Of a DNA stretch of 64,000 bases, positions 51,928 to 60,849 are shown piece by piece. The notes beneath the pieces are model-generated. The model was not told the DNA's origin, ran no database searches, and saw only the letters and a list, made by a program, of their open reading frames with translations. Position numbers and translations under genes: made by a program. This stretch comes from an uncultured Myxococcales bacterium (lineage in GTDB: Bacteria; Myxococcota_A; UBA9042). Each line of letters begins with the position of its first letter. Position 1 is the stretch's first letter. The stretch is taken from positions 248,001-312,000 of the forward strand of contig CAIMLR010000014.1 of NCBI GenBank assembly GCA_903842345.1, written 5' to 3'.

Positions 51928-53226
51928 TCACGGACCGCCGATCGGCACGGTCGGCATCACGAAAAGGCCGGTCTTGGTCTGCGGCGGCGTCTGGCTGTCC
52001 GTGACCGTCGCCGAGAAGAAAAAGCCGCTGACCGACGGCAGCTTCAGGATGCTGAGGTCGACCGTCACCACGAGGCTCGGATCGGTCACGGCGCCGGAGA
52101 ACGTGCCGTTGTCCTGCAGCGTCAGCCCCGCCGGAATGCCGGAATTCTTGATGAAAGACTTGACGACGCTGGGCATCGGCACTTCCTTCCAGTGGTACGG
52201 CTTCTTGCCGCCCGTCGCTTCCAACTGCGCCGAGTACGGCACCGGCAGCGCCTTGGCGACGACGATCAGCGGGAGCACGATCAGCTTGGCGATGAACAGG
52301 TCAACCTGCTGCGTGCCGACGATGTCAAGCGGCGCGAGCGCGACGTTCATGTCAAAATGCTTGGTGGCCTTGAGCGTATTGGCGCCATTGTCAAAGACGC
52401 GGATGTCAAAGCCGAAAGTGCCGTCGCCGTTGATGGTGCCGGCAAGCTTGCCGTCCGATCCGAGCGTCAAGCCCGGCGGGACGGAGCCGCTGTTGGGCGC
52501 GAGTCCCCAGAAGTACGGCGGGGTGCCACCCTGCGCAGCGAAGGTGACGGTGTAGGGCTGGCCATCGGTGCCGTTCTTGAGCGGCGACGCGGTGGTGATC
52601 ACGAGCCCGGCGTCGACAATCTTCAGCGCGAACTCCTTGGAATCCGTCGTGGCGGCCTGATCCTTGACCTCGATCGTGACCTTGGCGTCCATGCCAGCCG
52701 TGGGCGTGCCCGCGAGCGCGCCCGTGCTGCCATCGAGCGTGAGCCCAGGCGCCAACGCACCCTTGATGACGGTCCAAATGTACGGCGGTTTGCCGCCCGT
52801 CGCGAGGAGGTCCACTTTGTACGGCGCGCCGACGAGGCCGCTGGCCAGCGCGTCGGTCGTGAGCGTGAGCCGGTCCGCTTTGCAGACGCCCTCGACGTTG
52901 CAGACGCCGCCGTCGGCGCAGTCCTTGTCGGTCACGCACTGGACGCAGTTGCCGCTGTCGCAGAACGTCCCGGTGTCGCATGGCTTCTTGACGAATGCGG
53001 AGCCGTCCGCGGTGCAGATGTAGCGGTCTTTGCCGCTGCAGCCCGTGACGTTGGGGACGCAGGCTTGCGTCACCGAGGCGTCGTTCGCCAGGCCAAGGCC
53101 GTCGCCGTTGCCGGTGTCGATGGCCCCGGCGTTCCCGGAGGAATCAGACGCCAGGCCATCGCCACATGCGGCGAGAAGCAGGGCGAGCAGAAGGCTGAGG
53201 ACATGGAGCAGGCGAAAACGGGACAT
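51928..53226 (-). CDS. Ig-like-domain lipoprotein
   Basis: A 432-residue lipoprotein (lipobox LLLAAC, Cys about 18), followed by a Gly/Asp/Ser linker and a small Cys-rich block (about 40-110: [30 protein letters not shown]). At least three putative-Ig (He_PIG-type) repeats come next, each with a K.PYxW.....G.LPPGLTL...G.LSGTP-like pattern ([51 protein letters not shown]). These folds are common in cell-surface adhesins. GAGG sits six bases before the ATG at 53226. It is transcribed in the same direction as the EGF lipoprotein 52 bases downstream and divergently from the 53309 gene. Confidence 0.8.
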   Translation of the reverse strand: MSRFRLLHVLSLLLALLLAACGDGLASDSSGNAGAIDTGNGDGLGLANDASVTQACVPNVTGCSGKDRYICTADGSAFVKKPCDTGTFCDSGNCVQCVTDKDCADGGVCNVEGVCKADRLTLTTDALASGLVGAPYKVDLLATGGKPPYIWTVIKGALAPGLTLDGSTGALAGTPTAGMDAKVTIEVKDQAATTDSKEFALKIVDAGLVITTASPLKNGTDGQPYTVTFAAQGGTPPYFWGLAPNSGSVPPGLTLGSDGKLAGTINGDGTFGFDIRVFDNGANTLKATKHFDMNVALAPLDIVGTQQVDLFIAKLIVLPLIVVAKALPVPYSAQLEATGGKKPYHWKEVPMPSVVKSFIKNSGIPAGLTLQDNGTFSGAVTDPSLVVTVDLSILKLPSVSGFFFSATVTDSQTPPQTKTGLFVMPTVPIGGP

Positions 53227-53308
53227 CAGATACCTCGCAAAACCGGCAAATAGAGTAGACTTATCGGGGGAAGCGGGCAAGTGATCTTGCGTGAAGGGAG
53301 AGAGTGTC

Positions 53309-53731
53309 ATGCGCGTGCAAGCTTGGGTTGCCGCTGGGCTCGTTCAGGTTCTCAGCGGATGCGGAGAAATCGCAAGCGGCATCGGTGAAGACGCGCCCGC
53401 TGCCGATGCGGCCGACGCTGCGCTGGACTCGCTGGATTGCGCTGCGACGATGACGCATCTGCAGGACGCGATTGCCGCGCTCGCCGCCAGCCGCCAGGGG
53501 TGCCAGCACGACGCCGAATGCACGACCGTCAGCACCTCGACCGCGTGCATGGGCGCGTGCGGGATGGGCCTGAACGCCAGCTTCGCCGGCGAGTTCGCCG
53601 CCGGCCTTACGGCGATCGACGACAAATACTGCAAACAAACCAACTACGCGGCCCTGTGCGGCTACGCGACGCCCAAGTGCATCGCGCCCGCTCCCGGCTG
53701 CGTCAACAACAAGTGCGTGTACAAAAAATGA
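53309..53731 (+). CDS. small cysteine-rich lipoprotein
   Basis: A 140-residue lipoprotein with signal MRVQAWVAAGLVQVLSGC (Cys 18), an Ala/Asp linker and eight further cysteines arranged in pairs (CQHDAEC, CMGAC, YC, LC, KC, GC.NNKC). It resembles other Myxococcota secreted proteins with CxNNxCxY endings, but I cannot name it. GGGAGAGAG precedes the ATG at 53309; a GTG at 53291 is less likely. Its stop overlaps the MogA start (ATGA), an odd pairing of a lipoprotein with a cofactor enzyme. Confidence 0.65.
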   Translation: MRVQAWVAAGLVQVLSGCGEIASGIGEDAPAADAADAALDSLDCAATMTHLQDAIAALAASRQGCQHDAECTTVSTSTACMGACGMGLNASFAGEFAAGLTAIDDKYCKQTNYAALCGYATPKCIAPAPGCVNNKCVYKK

Positions 53732-54261
53732 ACGACATCCGCATCGGCATCGTGACGATCTCTGACCGCGCAAGCCAAGGCATCTATGAGGACCTGGGCG
53801 GCCCGGCGATCGCGCAGTACTTTCAGGAAGTGCTGGATTGTCCGTGGCAGCCGGTGACGCGCCTCATCGCGGACGATCAGCCGACGATCGAGGCGACGTT
53901 GAAGGCGCTGTGCGACGACGCGCACTGCTGCCTCGTCGTGACGACGGGCGGCACAGGGCCGGCGCTCCGCGACGTGACGCCGGAAGCGACGCTGGCGGTG
54001 CTGGACAAGGAGTTGGCCGGCTTTGGCGAGCAGATGCGCGCGGTGTCCCTGCAGAAGGTGCCGACGGCGATTCTCAGCCGGCAGACGGCGGGCGTGCGCG
54101 GGCAATCGCTGCTGATCAACCTGCCGGGCAAGCCCAAGGCGATCGCGGAGTGCCTCGACGCGGTGATGGCGGCGGTGCCGTACTGCATTGACCTGATCGG
54201 CGGGCCGTTCCTGACGACGCGGCCGGAGCGGATTGTCGCGTTTCGGCCCAAGGCGAAATGA
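53728..54261 (+). CDS. mogA: molybdopterin adenylyltransferase MogA
   Basis: A 177-residue cytosolic enzyme that adenylates molybdopterin before molybdenum insertion. The MoCF-biosynthesis fold is clear: IGIVTISDRAS (6-16), the nucleotide/MPT-binding TTGGTGPALRDVTPEAT (about 73-89), GFGEQMR and NLPGKPKAIAECLDAVMAAVPYCIDLIGG, all matching MogA rather than MoaB. The start ATG overlaps the previous stop. No other moa/moe genes are nearby, so its molybdoenzyme partner lies elsewhere. Confidence 0.93.
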   Translation: MNDIRIGIVTISDRASQGIYEDLGGPAIAQYFQEVLDCPWQPVTRLIADDQPTIEATLKALCDDAHCCLVVTTGGTGPALRDVTPEATLAVLDKELAGFGEQMRAVSLQKVPTAILSRQTAGVRGQSLLINLPGKPKAIAECLDAVMAAVPYCIDLIGGPFLTTRPERIVAFRPKAK

Positions 54262-54267
54262 AGTCGG

Positions 54268-55152
54268 CTACTTGAGCGACGGCGCGCCCGGCCGGGTCAC
54301 CGAGGTGCCAAACAGCAGCGAGATTTCCGCGACGGTCGGCTGGGTCGGCGAAGTCGGCCGCAGGCACAGGCGCGCGAGCGCGGCGGTCGCGGGCGCCACG
54401 GACTTGGGCGCCTGCCACGTGCAGCAGCGCTCCTTGCATTGCGGCTCGCCCAGGATGATCAGCGGAATCCCCGCGCTCTCCGGCCGCACCATGTCAAAGC
54501 GCGACGCGACCTTCAGCAGCATCGTTTGCCCCAGCAGCGGCCGGTGTTGCGGCTCGCGCTTGGCCGCGTCCGTGCAGTCCGGGCACGCGCGGACGAGGTC
54601 GAACGGCATCGTGATGTGCGCGTACTTGCCGACTTCATCTGGCTTGCCATTTTGCATCGCCGTGGCGAGCGACTTGGCCCACTGCGCGTACGGCAGCGGC
54701 GTCTCCGCAACGTCCGCGAGCAGCGCGTGGCCCTCCGCGGATTGCACAAGCCGGGAAAAAGCCTTGTCCTGCTTGACCTTCTGCAGGAATTCGAGGCACC
54801 AGCCACAGTCTTTTTGGTGCTCAGCCAGCGGCGCGATCAGCTTGAGCGCGACTGAACCGCGCCCCGCCGCCAAAAACGTCTGCGCCAACAACCAGCGCGC
54901 CTGCTCGTGGGAACCGTCGACCGTGAGCGCTTCCGTCAGCAGCGGAATCGCCGTCTTCAGGTCGTGGCGAGCCAGCGAAACCGTCGCCTCGTTGGCCAGT
55001 TCCGTGGCACGAAAGACGACGCTCGCGGCGATCGGCTCCTGCACGAAGACCGGCAGGGACGTCGGCACGCGCAACGTCGGCTCCGCGTCATCCAGCTTGG
55101 GACGACACGCAACCAGCAGCAACAGCAGACCCAGAAATAGCGATTGACGCAC
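54268..55152 (-). CDS. TPR-like lipoprotein
   Basis: A 294-residue lipoprotein (lipobox LLVAC, Cys 16). Residues about 45-100 look like TPR helices (ATELANEATVSLARHDLKTAIPLLTEALTVDGSHEQARWLLAQTF). A longer region has cysteine pairs (CGWC, CPDC, CKERCC) and no family I recognise. The GTG at 55152 is chosen because GGAGGT lies six bases upstream, the strongest ribosome-binding site near here. Convergent with mogA (six-base gap). Confidence 0.65.
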   Translation of the reverse strand: MRQSLFLGLLLLLVACRPKLDDAEPTLRVPTSLPVFVQEPIAASVVFRATELANEATVSLARHDLKTAIPLLTEALTVDGSHEQARWLLAQTFLAAGRGSVALKLIAPLAEHQKDCGWCLEFLQKVKQDKAFSRLVQSAEGHALLADVAETPLPYAQWAKSLATAMQNGKPDEVGKYAHITMPFDLVRACPDCTDAAKREPQHRPLLGQTMLLKVASRFDMVRPESAGIPLIILGEPQCKERCCTWQAPKSVAPATAALARLCLRPTSPTQPTVAEISLLFGTSVTRPGAPSLK

Positions 55153-55192
55153 CCGGCACCTCCATGGCCAGTATTGAACCTGCACGCCCGAC

Positions 55193-55221
55193 TTGCCAAG
55201 CCCCGCGCGCAAACCTAAACT
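55193..55221 (+). promoter_or_regulatory. sigma-70-like promoter of the 55255 gene
   Basis: TTGCCA (55193-55198; five of six), a 17-base spacer and TAAACT (55216-55221; four of six) end 33 bases before the ATG at 55255. The context TAAACTCGCC resembles TACACTCGCC at 21783 and TAGACTCGCG before the RluA-type gene. Best promoter match in the window. Confidence 0.5.
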
Positions 55222-55254
55222 CGCCCGCCCTACGAGAGATTGACCGGAGAGACC

Positions 55255-55770
55255 ATGAGCGAGAATCAGCAGCCGAATCCAGAAGCCACCAGCGAGCGCA
55301 ATGACGACAAGGACGCGATTGACGCGATCAAAGAGTTGTCGCCCAAGCTGTTTGCCCGCATGACCCGCCGCCTGCCCCTGCGCACGTTCCTGGCGGAACT
55401 GGAGCGCTTGGATCGCGCCGTGTTCTACCGCCACTTCAAGGGCTACCGCCCGCAGAAGATCGACGCCGCGCACTTGGAGCGCGTGCTGAAGAAAGAGATC
55501 TTCGAGATCGGCAACGGCCTGCTCGCGCAGCTCGTGATCTACAACTGGGACGAAGCGGAGTACAAGCTGTACGGCGAGTTGCAGAAGGCCGTCAAGGCCA
55601 TCAACGAGGACGTGGAAGCCATCGAGAAGATTACGGACGAGGAAGGCAACGGCATCCTGGATCCGCTCGAGGCTCTGTTCGACAAGCGGGACGTCTGCAT
55701 CGCCACGATCATCAACGGCGTGCGCGTGACTCCGGAATACCGCAAGGCGCGCTTCGCCGACGTGAACTGA
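55255..55770 (+). CDS. acidic helical protein of unknown function
   Basis: I do not recognise this 171-residue protein. It has an acidic, disordered-looking N-terminus (about 1-25) followed by charged amphipathic helices with LPLRTFLAELERLDRAVFYRHFKGYRPQ and EDVEAIEKITDEEGNGI, and no membrane segment. A well-formed promoter and GGAGAG before the ATG at 55255 support it as a real gene. Probably cytoplasmic. Convergent with the PhoR-like gene. Confidence 0.6.
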   Translation: MSENQQPNPEATSERNDDKDAIDAIKELSPKLFARMTRRLPLRTFLAELERLDRAVFYRHFKGYRPQKIDAAHLERVLKKEIFEIGNGLLAQLVIYNWDEAEYKLYGELQKAVKAINEDVEAIEKITDEEGNGILDPLEALFDKRDVCIATIINGVRVTPEYRKARFADVN

Positions 55771-55868
55771 GTCGGTCGCCCTGGCCATTGCGGACCGGAC
55801 CGCGCGCGTGCCCACTCAGAGGCGCGCCGCGGTTCCCGAATTTCTGAGTCCCGGCTTCCGTCCGCGCG

Positions 55869-56960
55869 TCACTTCGCCATCGGCAGGAGCACCGTGAACC
55901 GCGAACCCTGGCCAATCTGGCTGGTCAGTTCGATGCGTCCGCCCATCGCCAGCACCAGCTCCCGCACGAGCGACAGGCCCAAGCCCACGCCGCCCATGCG
56001 CCGACTGCGGCCCGGATCGACGCGGTAGAACCGCTCAAACACGCGCGCCTGATCTTCCGCGTTGATGCCGATGCCGCTGTCGATGACCGCGATCGCCACG
56101 CTCGCCGGATACGGCCCCTGCGCCTCGACTTGCCGCGCACGCACCTCAATCCGCCCACCGCCCGGCGGCGTGTACTTGATCGCGTTCTGCACGAGGTTGC
56201 CCAGCACGATGTCCAGCGCGCCCGCGTCCGCCAACACCCTGGGCAGCGTCGCCGGCACCTGCACCGTCACCGAGAGCCCGGCATCCGCCGCCACTTCGCG
56301 CAGCCCTTCCAGCACGGTCTGCACCAGCGGGCCGACTTCCACGGGCTGCAGGTCCAACTGCCACGTGTGCGCGTCCAGGCGCGAGAGGTCCAACAGCCGA
56401 TTCACAAGCGTCGTCAGGCGCTGCGCGTGACGGTACAGCGGCTCCGTGAACTTCTTGAGCGATTTCAGATCTTTGGGCGGCAAGTCGATAAGCGTCTCCG
56501 CATAGCCAAGGATCGCCGTCACCGGCGTGCGCAGCTCGTGGCTCGCGTTGGCGATGAAGTCGCGCAGCACCTGCTCCAGCGCCCGGCGCTCCGTCACATC
56601 GCGAAAGACCGCCAGCGCGCGATGCCCCCACACTTCGTGGTCCGGCAGCGGCGTCACGAGCACGTCAAAAGTCCGGCGCTGGAGGCCGCGGTGATCGAGC
56701 TCGATGTTGCGCGCCGGATCGCCGTCCAGCGCCTTCTGGAACGCCTCGCGCAGGCGCGAATCCGGGAGCACGCGCGCCAGAGGCTGGCCTTCCGAACTCG
56801 GCGGCAGGATCAGCAATTCGCGCAGCGCCCGGTTGGTCACGACGACGCGGAGGCGATCGTCCACGACCATGACGCCGTCGGTCATCGTATTGAGCACCGC
56901 AAAAAACAGGTTCGCCTTGGCCTGCGGGCGGCGCTTCTCCAGACTCTCGATGTCGCTCAC
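55869..56960 (-). CDS. PAS sensor histidine kinase (PhoR-like)
   Basis: A 363-residue soluble kinase. PAS domain at about 15-120 (TDGVMVVDDRLRVVVTNRALREL), HisKA with H141 in NASHELRTPVTAILGYAETLID, then HATPase with N-box NLVQNAIKYTPPGGG, DSGIG, FERFYRVD and GVGLGLSLVREL. The sequence is of the PhoR/ResE type but lacks the N-terminal membrane helices of E. coli PhoR, so it may sense a cytosolic or Pst-linked signal. Its start overlaps the stop of the PhoB-like gene (ATGA), so the pair is coupled. Phosphate sensing is inferred from similarity and from pstCA about 4 kb upstream on the same strand. Confidence 0.88.
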   Translation of the reverse strand: MSDIESLEKRRPQAKANLFFAVLNTMTDGVMVVDDRLRVVVTNRALRELLILPPSSEGQPLARVLPDSRLREAFQKALDGDPARNIELDHRGLQRRTFDVLVTPLPDHEVWGHRALAVFRDVTERRALEQVLRDFIANASHELRTPVTAILGYAETLIDLPPKDLKSLKKFTEPLYRHAQRLTTLVNRLLDLSRLDAHTWQLDLQPVEVGPLVQTVLEGLREVAADAGLSVTVQVPATLPRVLADAGALDIVLGNLVQNAIKYTPPGGGRIEVRARQVEAQGPYPASVAIAVIDSGIGINAEDQARVFERFYRVDPGRSRRMGGVGLGLSLVRELVLAMGGRIELTSQIGQGSRFTVLLPMAK

Positions 56961-57649
56961 GCGTTGTCCTGGATGCGGAAGCAGTAGCCGACGCCGCGGA
57001 CCGTCTCAATGTGATCGCCCGCCGGCCCAAGCCGCTCGCGCAGCCGCTTGACGTGCGTGTCCACCGTGCGCGTCTGCAGGTCCGGGGACAGGCCCCACAC
57101 GTCTTCCAGGAGCACCTGGCGCGTCTGCACGCGGGCGCGGCGCTGCATCAACGTCGCGAGCAGGCGGAACTCCAGCGCCGTCATCTTCACTTCTACGCCG
57201 TCGACAACCACGATGTGCCGCGCCGAATCGACCGTGATACCGCCGCCCGTGATGAGGTCGCTCTCCTGCGGGGTCGTCTGATCGCGCCGCCGCAGCACCG
57301 CCCGCACGCGCAGGAGCAGCTCGCGGGTCGAGAACGGCTTGGGCACGTAGTCGTCCGCGCCGGCTTCAAAGCCCTGGACGCGATCGCCCTCCGCGGTCTT
57401 GGCCGTCAGCATGATGATGGGCGTCGTCGCGGTCGCCGGATCGGTCCGCAGCCGTTTGCACACTTCCACGCCCTGCAGGTCCGGCAGCATCAGGTCCAGC
57501 AGGATGAGGTCGGGCTTCTTGCTGCGCGCCAACGCCAGGCCTTCATTGCCCGTCGCCGCCTGCAGCGCGATCATGCCCGCCGCTTCCACGTGATGCGCGA
57601 CAAGTTCGCGCAAGTCAGCTTCGTCTTCCACGATGAGGATGGTCGTCAT
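56957..57649 (-). CDS. OmpR/PhoB-family response regulator
   Basis: A 230-residue DNA-binding response regulator. The receiver has E8-D9 and phospho-acceptor D52, with K101 in VPKPF. The winged-helix output (about 130-230) has LEFRLLATLMQRRARVQTRQVLLEDVWG and RTVDTHVKRLRERLGPAGDHIETVRGVGYCF, as in PhoB. GGAG lies seven bases before the ATG at 57649, preferred to an in-frame start at 57667. Likely controls a phosphate regulon or an envelope response; the DNA site is not identifiable here. Confidence 0.92.
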   Translation of the reverse strand: MTTILIVEDEADLRELVAHHVEAAGMIALQAATGNEGLALARSKKPDLILLDLMLPDLQGVEVCKRLRTDPATATTPIIMLTAKTAEGDRVQGFEAGADDYVPKPFSTRELLLRVRAVLRRRDQTTPQESDLITGGGITVDSARHIVVVDGVEVKMTALEFRLLATLMQRRARVQTRQVLLEDVWGLSPDLQTRTVDTHVKRLRERLGPAGDHIETVRGVGYCFRIQDNA

Positions 57650-57676
57650 TGCAGGCTCCGTGAGCAAAAGAAATCT

Positions 57677-58528
57677 TTAGGGCCGACGCGGGGAAGTCGC
57701 AGTCACGGCCTCCGGCAACGTCAACGCGGAGACTTGAACCGGGAATTTGCGCGACAGCGGAACAACCGCCACGTGCGCCTGACGCAGCGGACCACTGTCC
57801 GCATGAATCACCAGCGCCAAGAGACGGTGGCTGAGATCTTCAAAAGCCATGACATCCACCCGGCTGGCAGATCCCCGAATCGGCCAACGGGCGATAGGTT
57901 CATACGAACGGTGGTTTTTTTCCAGTATGGCCGCAACGGAACTGCGCCCCGGCCGGACCACGACCGCGAACATGCGCCCCGTGGAAGTCTGCAGGAGCAC
58001 GTCGCGATCGGTCTTGCGCTCGACAAACAGCGGTTCCGTAGTGCGAATATGCCGCGTTTTGAGCGCCACGGCTGGGTTTTCCCGCTGGTGGAGGTGTGTC
58101 ACGACATTGCCACGGTCATCCAGGCGGGCGATCTCGATGGGCGTCCCGGGCAGCATCTGCGCCCATTCCGGACCTTGGCGCCACGCCAGGCGATGGCCGT
58201 CGTCCGACCAGCCCAGCCACTGGATCCACGCCGGCGGTGAACTCGGATTGGGCCACGCGACGTGCTCCAGCGTGGCCGCGAGCGGCAGATCGACAGGAAG
58301 CTGCGGCGCCTCAGGCGCTTGGGCGGACGTCCGGGTCGCGGCATCGGGCAACCCCACGCGCTTCAGCTTCGGCATCACCCGCGGCAATTCCACCGGCGTC
58401 GCGGCAATCGGCAGCGGAACCGGGCTCTGGGCAACCGCGACGTTGGGCAGCGTCAGCAAGGCCGACAGGAGGAGGCCAAGCCTCTTCGCGCCGCTCGTCA
58501 GTCGTTGTCGCAGCGCGCCCGGTCGCAA
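57677..58528 (-). CDS. secreted protein of unknown function
   Basis: A 283-residue protein with a signal peptide (about 1-34, ending ...LPNVAVA-Q) and no lipobox Cys. The mature part starts with a Pro-rich stretch. It then reads as beta strands with WIQWLGWSDDGHRLAWRQGPEW and similar segments suggestive of a propeller or beta-sandwich; I do not recognise a family. The TTG start directly follows the upstream stop (TGATTG), with GAAGG seven bases upstream, so translation is coupled to the PilZ-like gene. It ends 27 bases before the PhoB-like start. Confidence 0.55.
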   Translation of the reverse strand: MRPGALRQRLTSGAKRLGLLLSALLTLPNVAVAQSPVPLPIAATPVELPRVMPKLKRVGLPDAATRTSAQAPEAPQLPVDLPLAATLEHVAWPNPSSPPAWIQWLGWSDDGHRLAWRQGPEWAQMLPGTPIEIARLDDRGNVVTHLHQRENPAVALKTRHIRTTEPLFVERKTDRDVLLQTSTGRMFAVVVRPGRSSVAAILEKNHRSYEPIARWPIRGSASRVDVMAFEDLSHRLLALVIHADSGPLRQAHVAVVPLSRKFPVQVSALTLPEAVTATSPRRP

Positions 58529-59974
58529 TCAAAGACCTTCGCCGCCGAGCGCCGGCTCCATTTCGCTCATCAGCTGACGCAGGCGCGCCATGGTCATCGG
58601 ATCGTTGGAGCCGCTCATCTTCGCGTCAAACGACTGCTCGCCGCCTTCCGTTTCAGCCGCGCGAATCCGCGTGACCTCGCAGCGAATCGCCACGGACTCC
58701 TTGCCGCCGCGCGGTGCCGGCAGGTGGATGACAATCCGCTCGTACAGCGTCGGCAGGACGGGCGCGCGCACCCGCACTTTGGTCTCAGCGAGACGCAACA
58801 CGGTTCCCTGGCGCTTTTTCTTGGCCGACTCAAACGTCACCGGGCGATCCGTGCGCACCGCGTGGTCGACCGTGAACAGCTGCTGCACGGCGACGAGCGA
58901 GCCGGAAACCATGCCGCGCCCCCCCTGCTGCTGGCGCACGGGCTGGTCCCACACGGCCGTCGGGTCGCGCGGCTCGATGTCCACTTGGGTCTGCGGATGC
59001 GCGGCTGGGTGCGTGGCGCTCTCGCCCACGGACTTGTCGCCAAGACCAAAAAGCCGCGCCACGAGGCCTTTTTTTGGCGCCGCTTTGGCCTGAGGCACGG
59101 TCAGCACCGGCCGCGGCTGGCTGTCGGTCAGTTCCACGGTCTCGACGAGAATCGGCCCTTCGTCTTCGATACTGCCCGACGGCGACGTCGCCGGCGACAG
59201 GTCAACCTGCGTTGTCGCAGCGGGCATCCCCGCCGGGGCAGCAGCGACTGACGCGGAGGAAACGGTTTGGCGCTCCTCGCCGGTCATCCGCTCCACGCGC
59301 TGATCGAGCATGTCGAGCATGCTGCGCAGTTCTGAATCCACGTCGGTGAACCCGATGTCCGGCATGGCAGCCTGCGGGAGCCCGCGCGGGGTCGGCGGCA
59401 CGTCCTGACCGGCGAGCGGCAGGCGCGGCGCAAACGAGGAGACCGGCGCCGTGATCGGATCGCGCCGCGACGCCACCACGCCGCGAATGGGCTCCAATGG
59501 CAGGGACTCGCCCGTGCGCGGCGTCTCCAGGAACACCGCCGCCGGCTGGCCAGGGCGCGCGAGCTGCGGCGCAACGCGCGCGCCGGCGTGTGGGAGCGTG
59601 TACACAAAGCGCTTGATTTCAGGATTGTCGCGGTTCTTGCCGACTGCGACCGTGCCACCGCGCGCGATCTGATGCTGCTCAATGAAGTCGCGCAGCGCCG
59701 TCGCGGACGTCGTCGTGCCCACCCGGGCAATCGCCACGTCGACCTCGAACTCGCCCCATTCGCCGTCACGCGCCGCCACGCAGACGCCGTCGATGGCGAT
59801 CGTGTCCGTCGGACCGTCGCCTTCCAGCCGCAGGAAGCATTCAACGCCGACGTCAGGCGTCCGCAGCGCCGTCACCGTCGCCACGCGCTCGCCCAGATGC
59901 ACGAGCGTCGCGACGGTGCGCGTCTCCGCCCACTCGAGGGTCACTGTGGTATCGATCGTGTCCAGAACGCTCAC
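58529..59974 (-). CDS. protein with N- and C-terminal PilZ-like domains
   Basis: A 481-residue cytosolic protein. The first 110 residues (VATLVHLGERVATVTALRTPDVGVECFLRLEG...VDVAIARVG) and the last 130 (TFESAKKKRQGTVLRLAETKVRVRAPVLPTLYERIVIHLPAP...VTRIR) look like PilZ beta barrels. Neither has the c-di-GMP-binding RxxxR and DxSxxG motifs in standard form, so binding is doubtful. The middle is Pro/Ala/Thr-rich and probably disordered (about 130-340). It lies between the Pst-like and Pho-like genes. A role as a receptor-like adaptor in signalling is inference. Confidence 0.55.
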   Translation of the reverse strand: MSVLDTIDTTVTLEWAETRTVATLVHLGERVATVTALRTPDVGVECFLRLEGDGPTDTIAIDGVCVAARDGEWGEFEVDVAIARVGTTTSATALRDFIEQHQIARGGTVAVGKNRDNPEIKRFVYTLPHAGARVAPQLARPGQPAAVFLETPRTGESLPLEPIRGVVASRRDPITAPVSSFAPRLPLAGQDVPPTPRGLPQAAMPDIGFTDVDSELRSMLDMLDQRVERMTGEERQTVSSASVAAAPAGMPAATTQVDLSPATSPSGSIEDEGPILVETVELTDSQPRPVLTVPQAKAAPKKGLVARLFGLGDKSVGESATHPAAHPQTQVDIEPRDPTAVWDQPVRQQQGGRGMVSGSLVAVQQLFTVDHAVRTDRPVTFESAKKKRQGTVLRLAETKVRVRAPVLPTLYERIVIHLPAPRGGKESVAIRCEVTRIRAAETEGGEQSFDAKMSGSNDPMTMARLRQLMSEMEPALGGEGL

Positions 59975-60003
59975 AATCAGCTACTCCCTACGTCACGACT
60001 CGC

Positions 60004-60768
60004 TCACAGGCTGGGGCAGAAGCCATAGCCGCTGCCGTCGACATTTTCGCACTTCGTCGTCGGTGGATCGCAATCCAGCTTGACGCTCGGACTGCAGACG
60101 GGACGGCAGACGCCCTTGGCCGTTGTGCCCGCGCCCACACACGTGAGGCCCGGCAAACAGTCGTTGGGCAAGCTGCACAAGTCCAGCTTGGCGCCGGTGC
60201 CTTTGTCCAGGCAGACCGGCCCCTGCCCCGTGCCAGTGTAGCACGCCTGGGCGGCGTTCTTGCAGGTGATGACCTCGATCTTGCACGCCTCGTAGGAGCA
60301 CCAGTCGCACGCTTTGTACTTCTGATCGGTGATCTGGTTGCAGCTCTGGCCCTTGCCGCAATTGGCCTCGCTGATGCAGAAGTTGGCGCACACGCTCTTG
60401 CCGGTGGGGCAGCCGAGGCAGAGGCCTTCGGCGCAGTCGTCGGGGTTGTTGCACGATTCGCCGAGCTTGGCGGTGCCGCCGACCACGCACGCGGGCTTGC
60501 CGTCGTCGCCATAGCCGCATTTGGGCAGCGCAGGATCGCTGCAGCCCGTGTTCTGCAACGGGTTGCACGCGGGCTTGGACGCATCCGCTTTGCTGTCGGA
60601 CTTGCTGGTATCGATCGGCCCGGGATCCGTGCCGGTGTCGCTGCCCGCGGCGGCGTCGTCAAGGGCATCGTCTAGCGCGACGGCGGCGGAATCCGCGCTT
60701 CCGGTCTTGCTGGAGCAAGCCCAGGAAGTAGCGAGCGCGGCCACGAGGAGCAGGCGCGTGTGATGCAT
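60004..60768 (-). CDS. cysteine-rich lipoprotein
   Basis: A 254-residue lipoprotein (signal MHHTRLLLVAALATSWAC, Cys 18) with an Asp/Ala/Ser linker (to about 60) and about 20 cysteines after it, in short Cys-x2-9-Cys spacings (CNNPDDCAEGLCLGC, CDWCSYEACKIEVITC, CSLPNDCLPGLTC). The repeated C...D-C...G-L-x-C blocks are common in Myxococcota surface proteins. GAGG lies five bases before the ATG at 60768. Disulfide-rich, extracellular; function unknown. Confidence 0.75.
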   Translation of the reverse strand: MHHTRLLLVAALATSWACSSKTGSADSAAVALDDALDDAAAGSDTGTDPGPIDTSKSDSKADASKPACNPLQNTGCSDPALPKCGYGDDGKPACVVGGTAKLGESCNNPDDCAEGLCLGCPTGKSVCANFCISEANCGKGQSCNQITDQKYKACDWCSYEACKIEVITCKNAAQACYTGTGQGPVCLDKGTGAKLDLCSLPNDCLPGLTCVGAGTTAKGVCRPVCSPSVKLDCDPPTTKCENVDGSGYGFCPSL

Positions 60769-60849
60769 GAGAGCCTCGCGCGCCATCAGGCGCCGCCACG
60801 TATCTAGCACGAAACGGCGCTGCGGGACAAACCGCTCGCAACGACGGGG

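Noticed and set aside
58529-59974. Functional c-di-GMP-binding PilZ receptor
   Set aside because: The RxxxR and DxSxxG binding motifs are not seen in either barrel, so I only call it PilZ-like.
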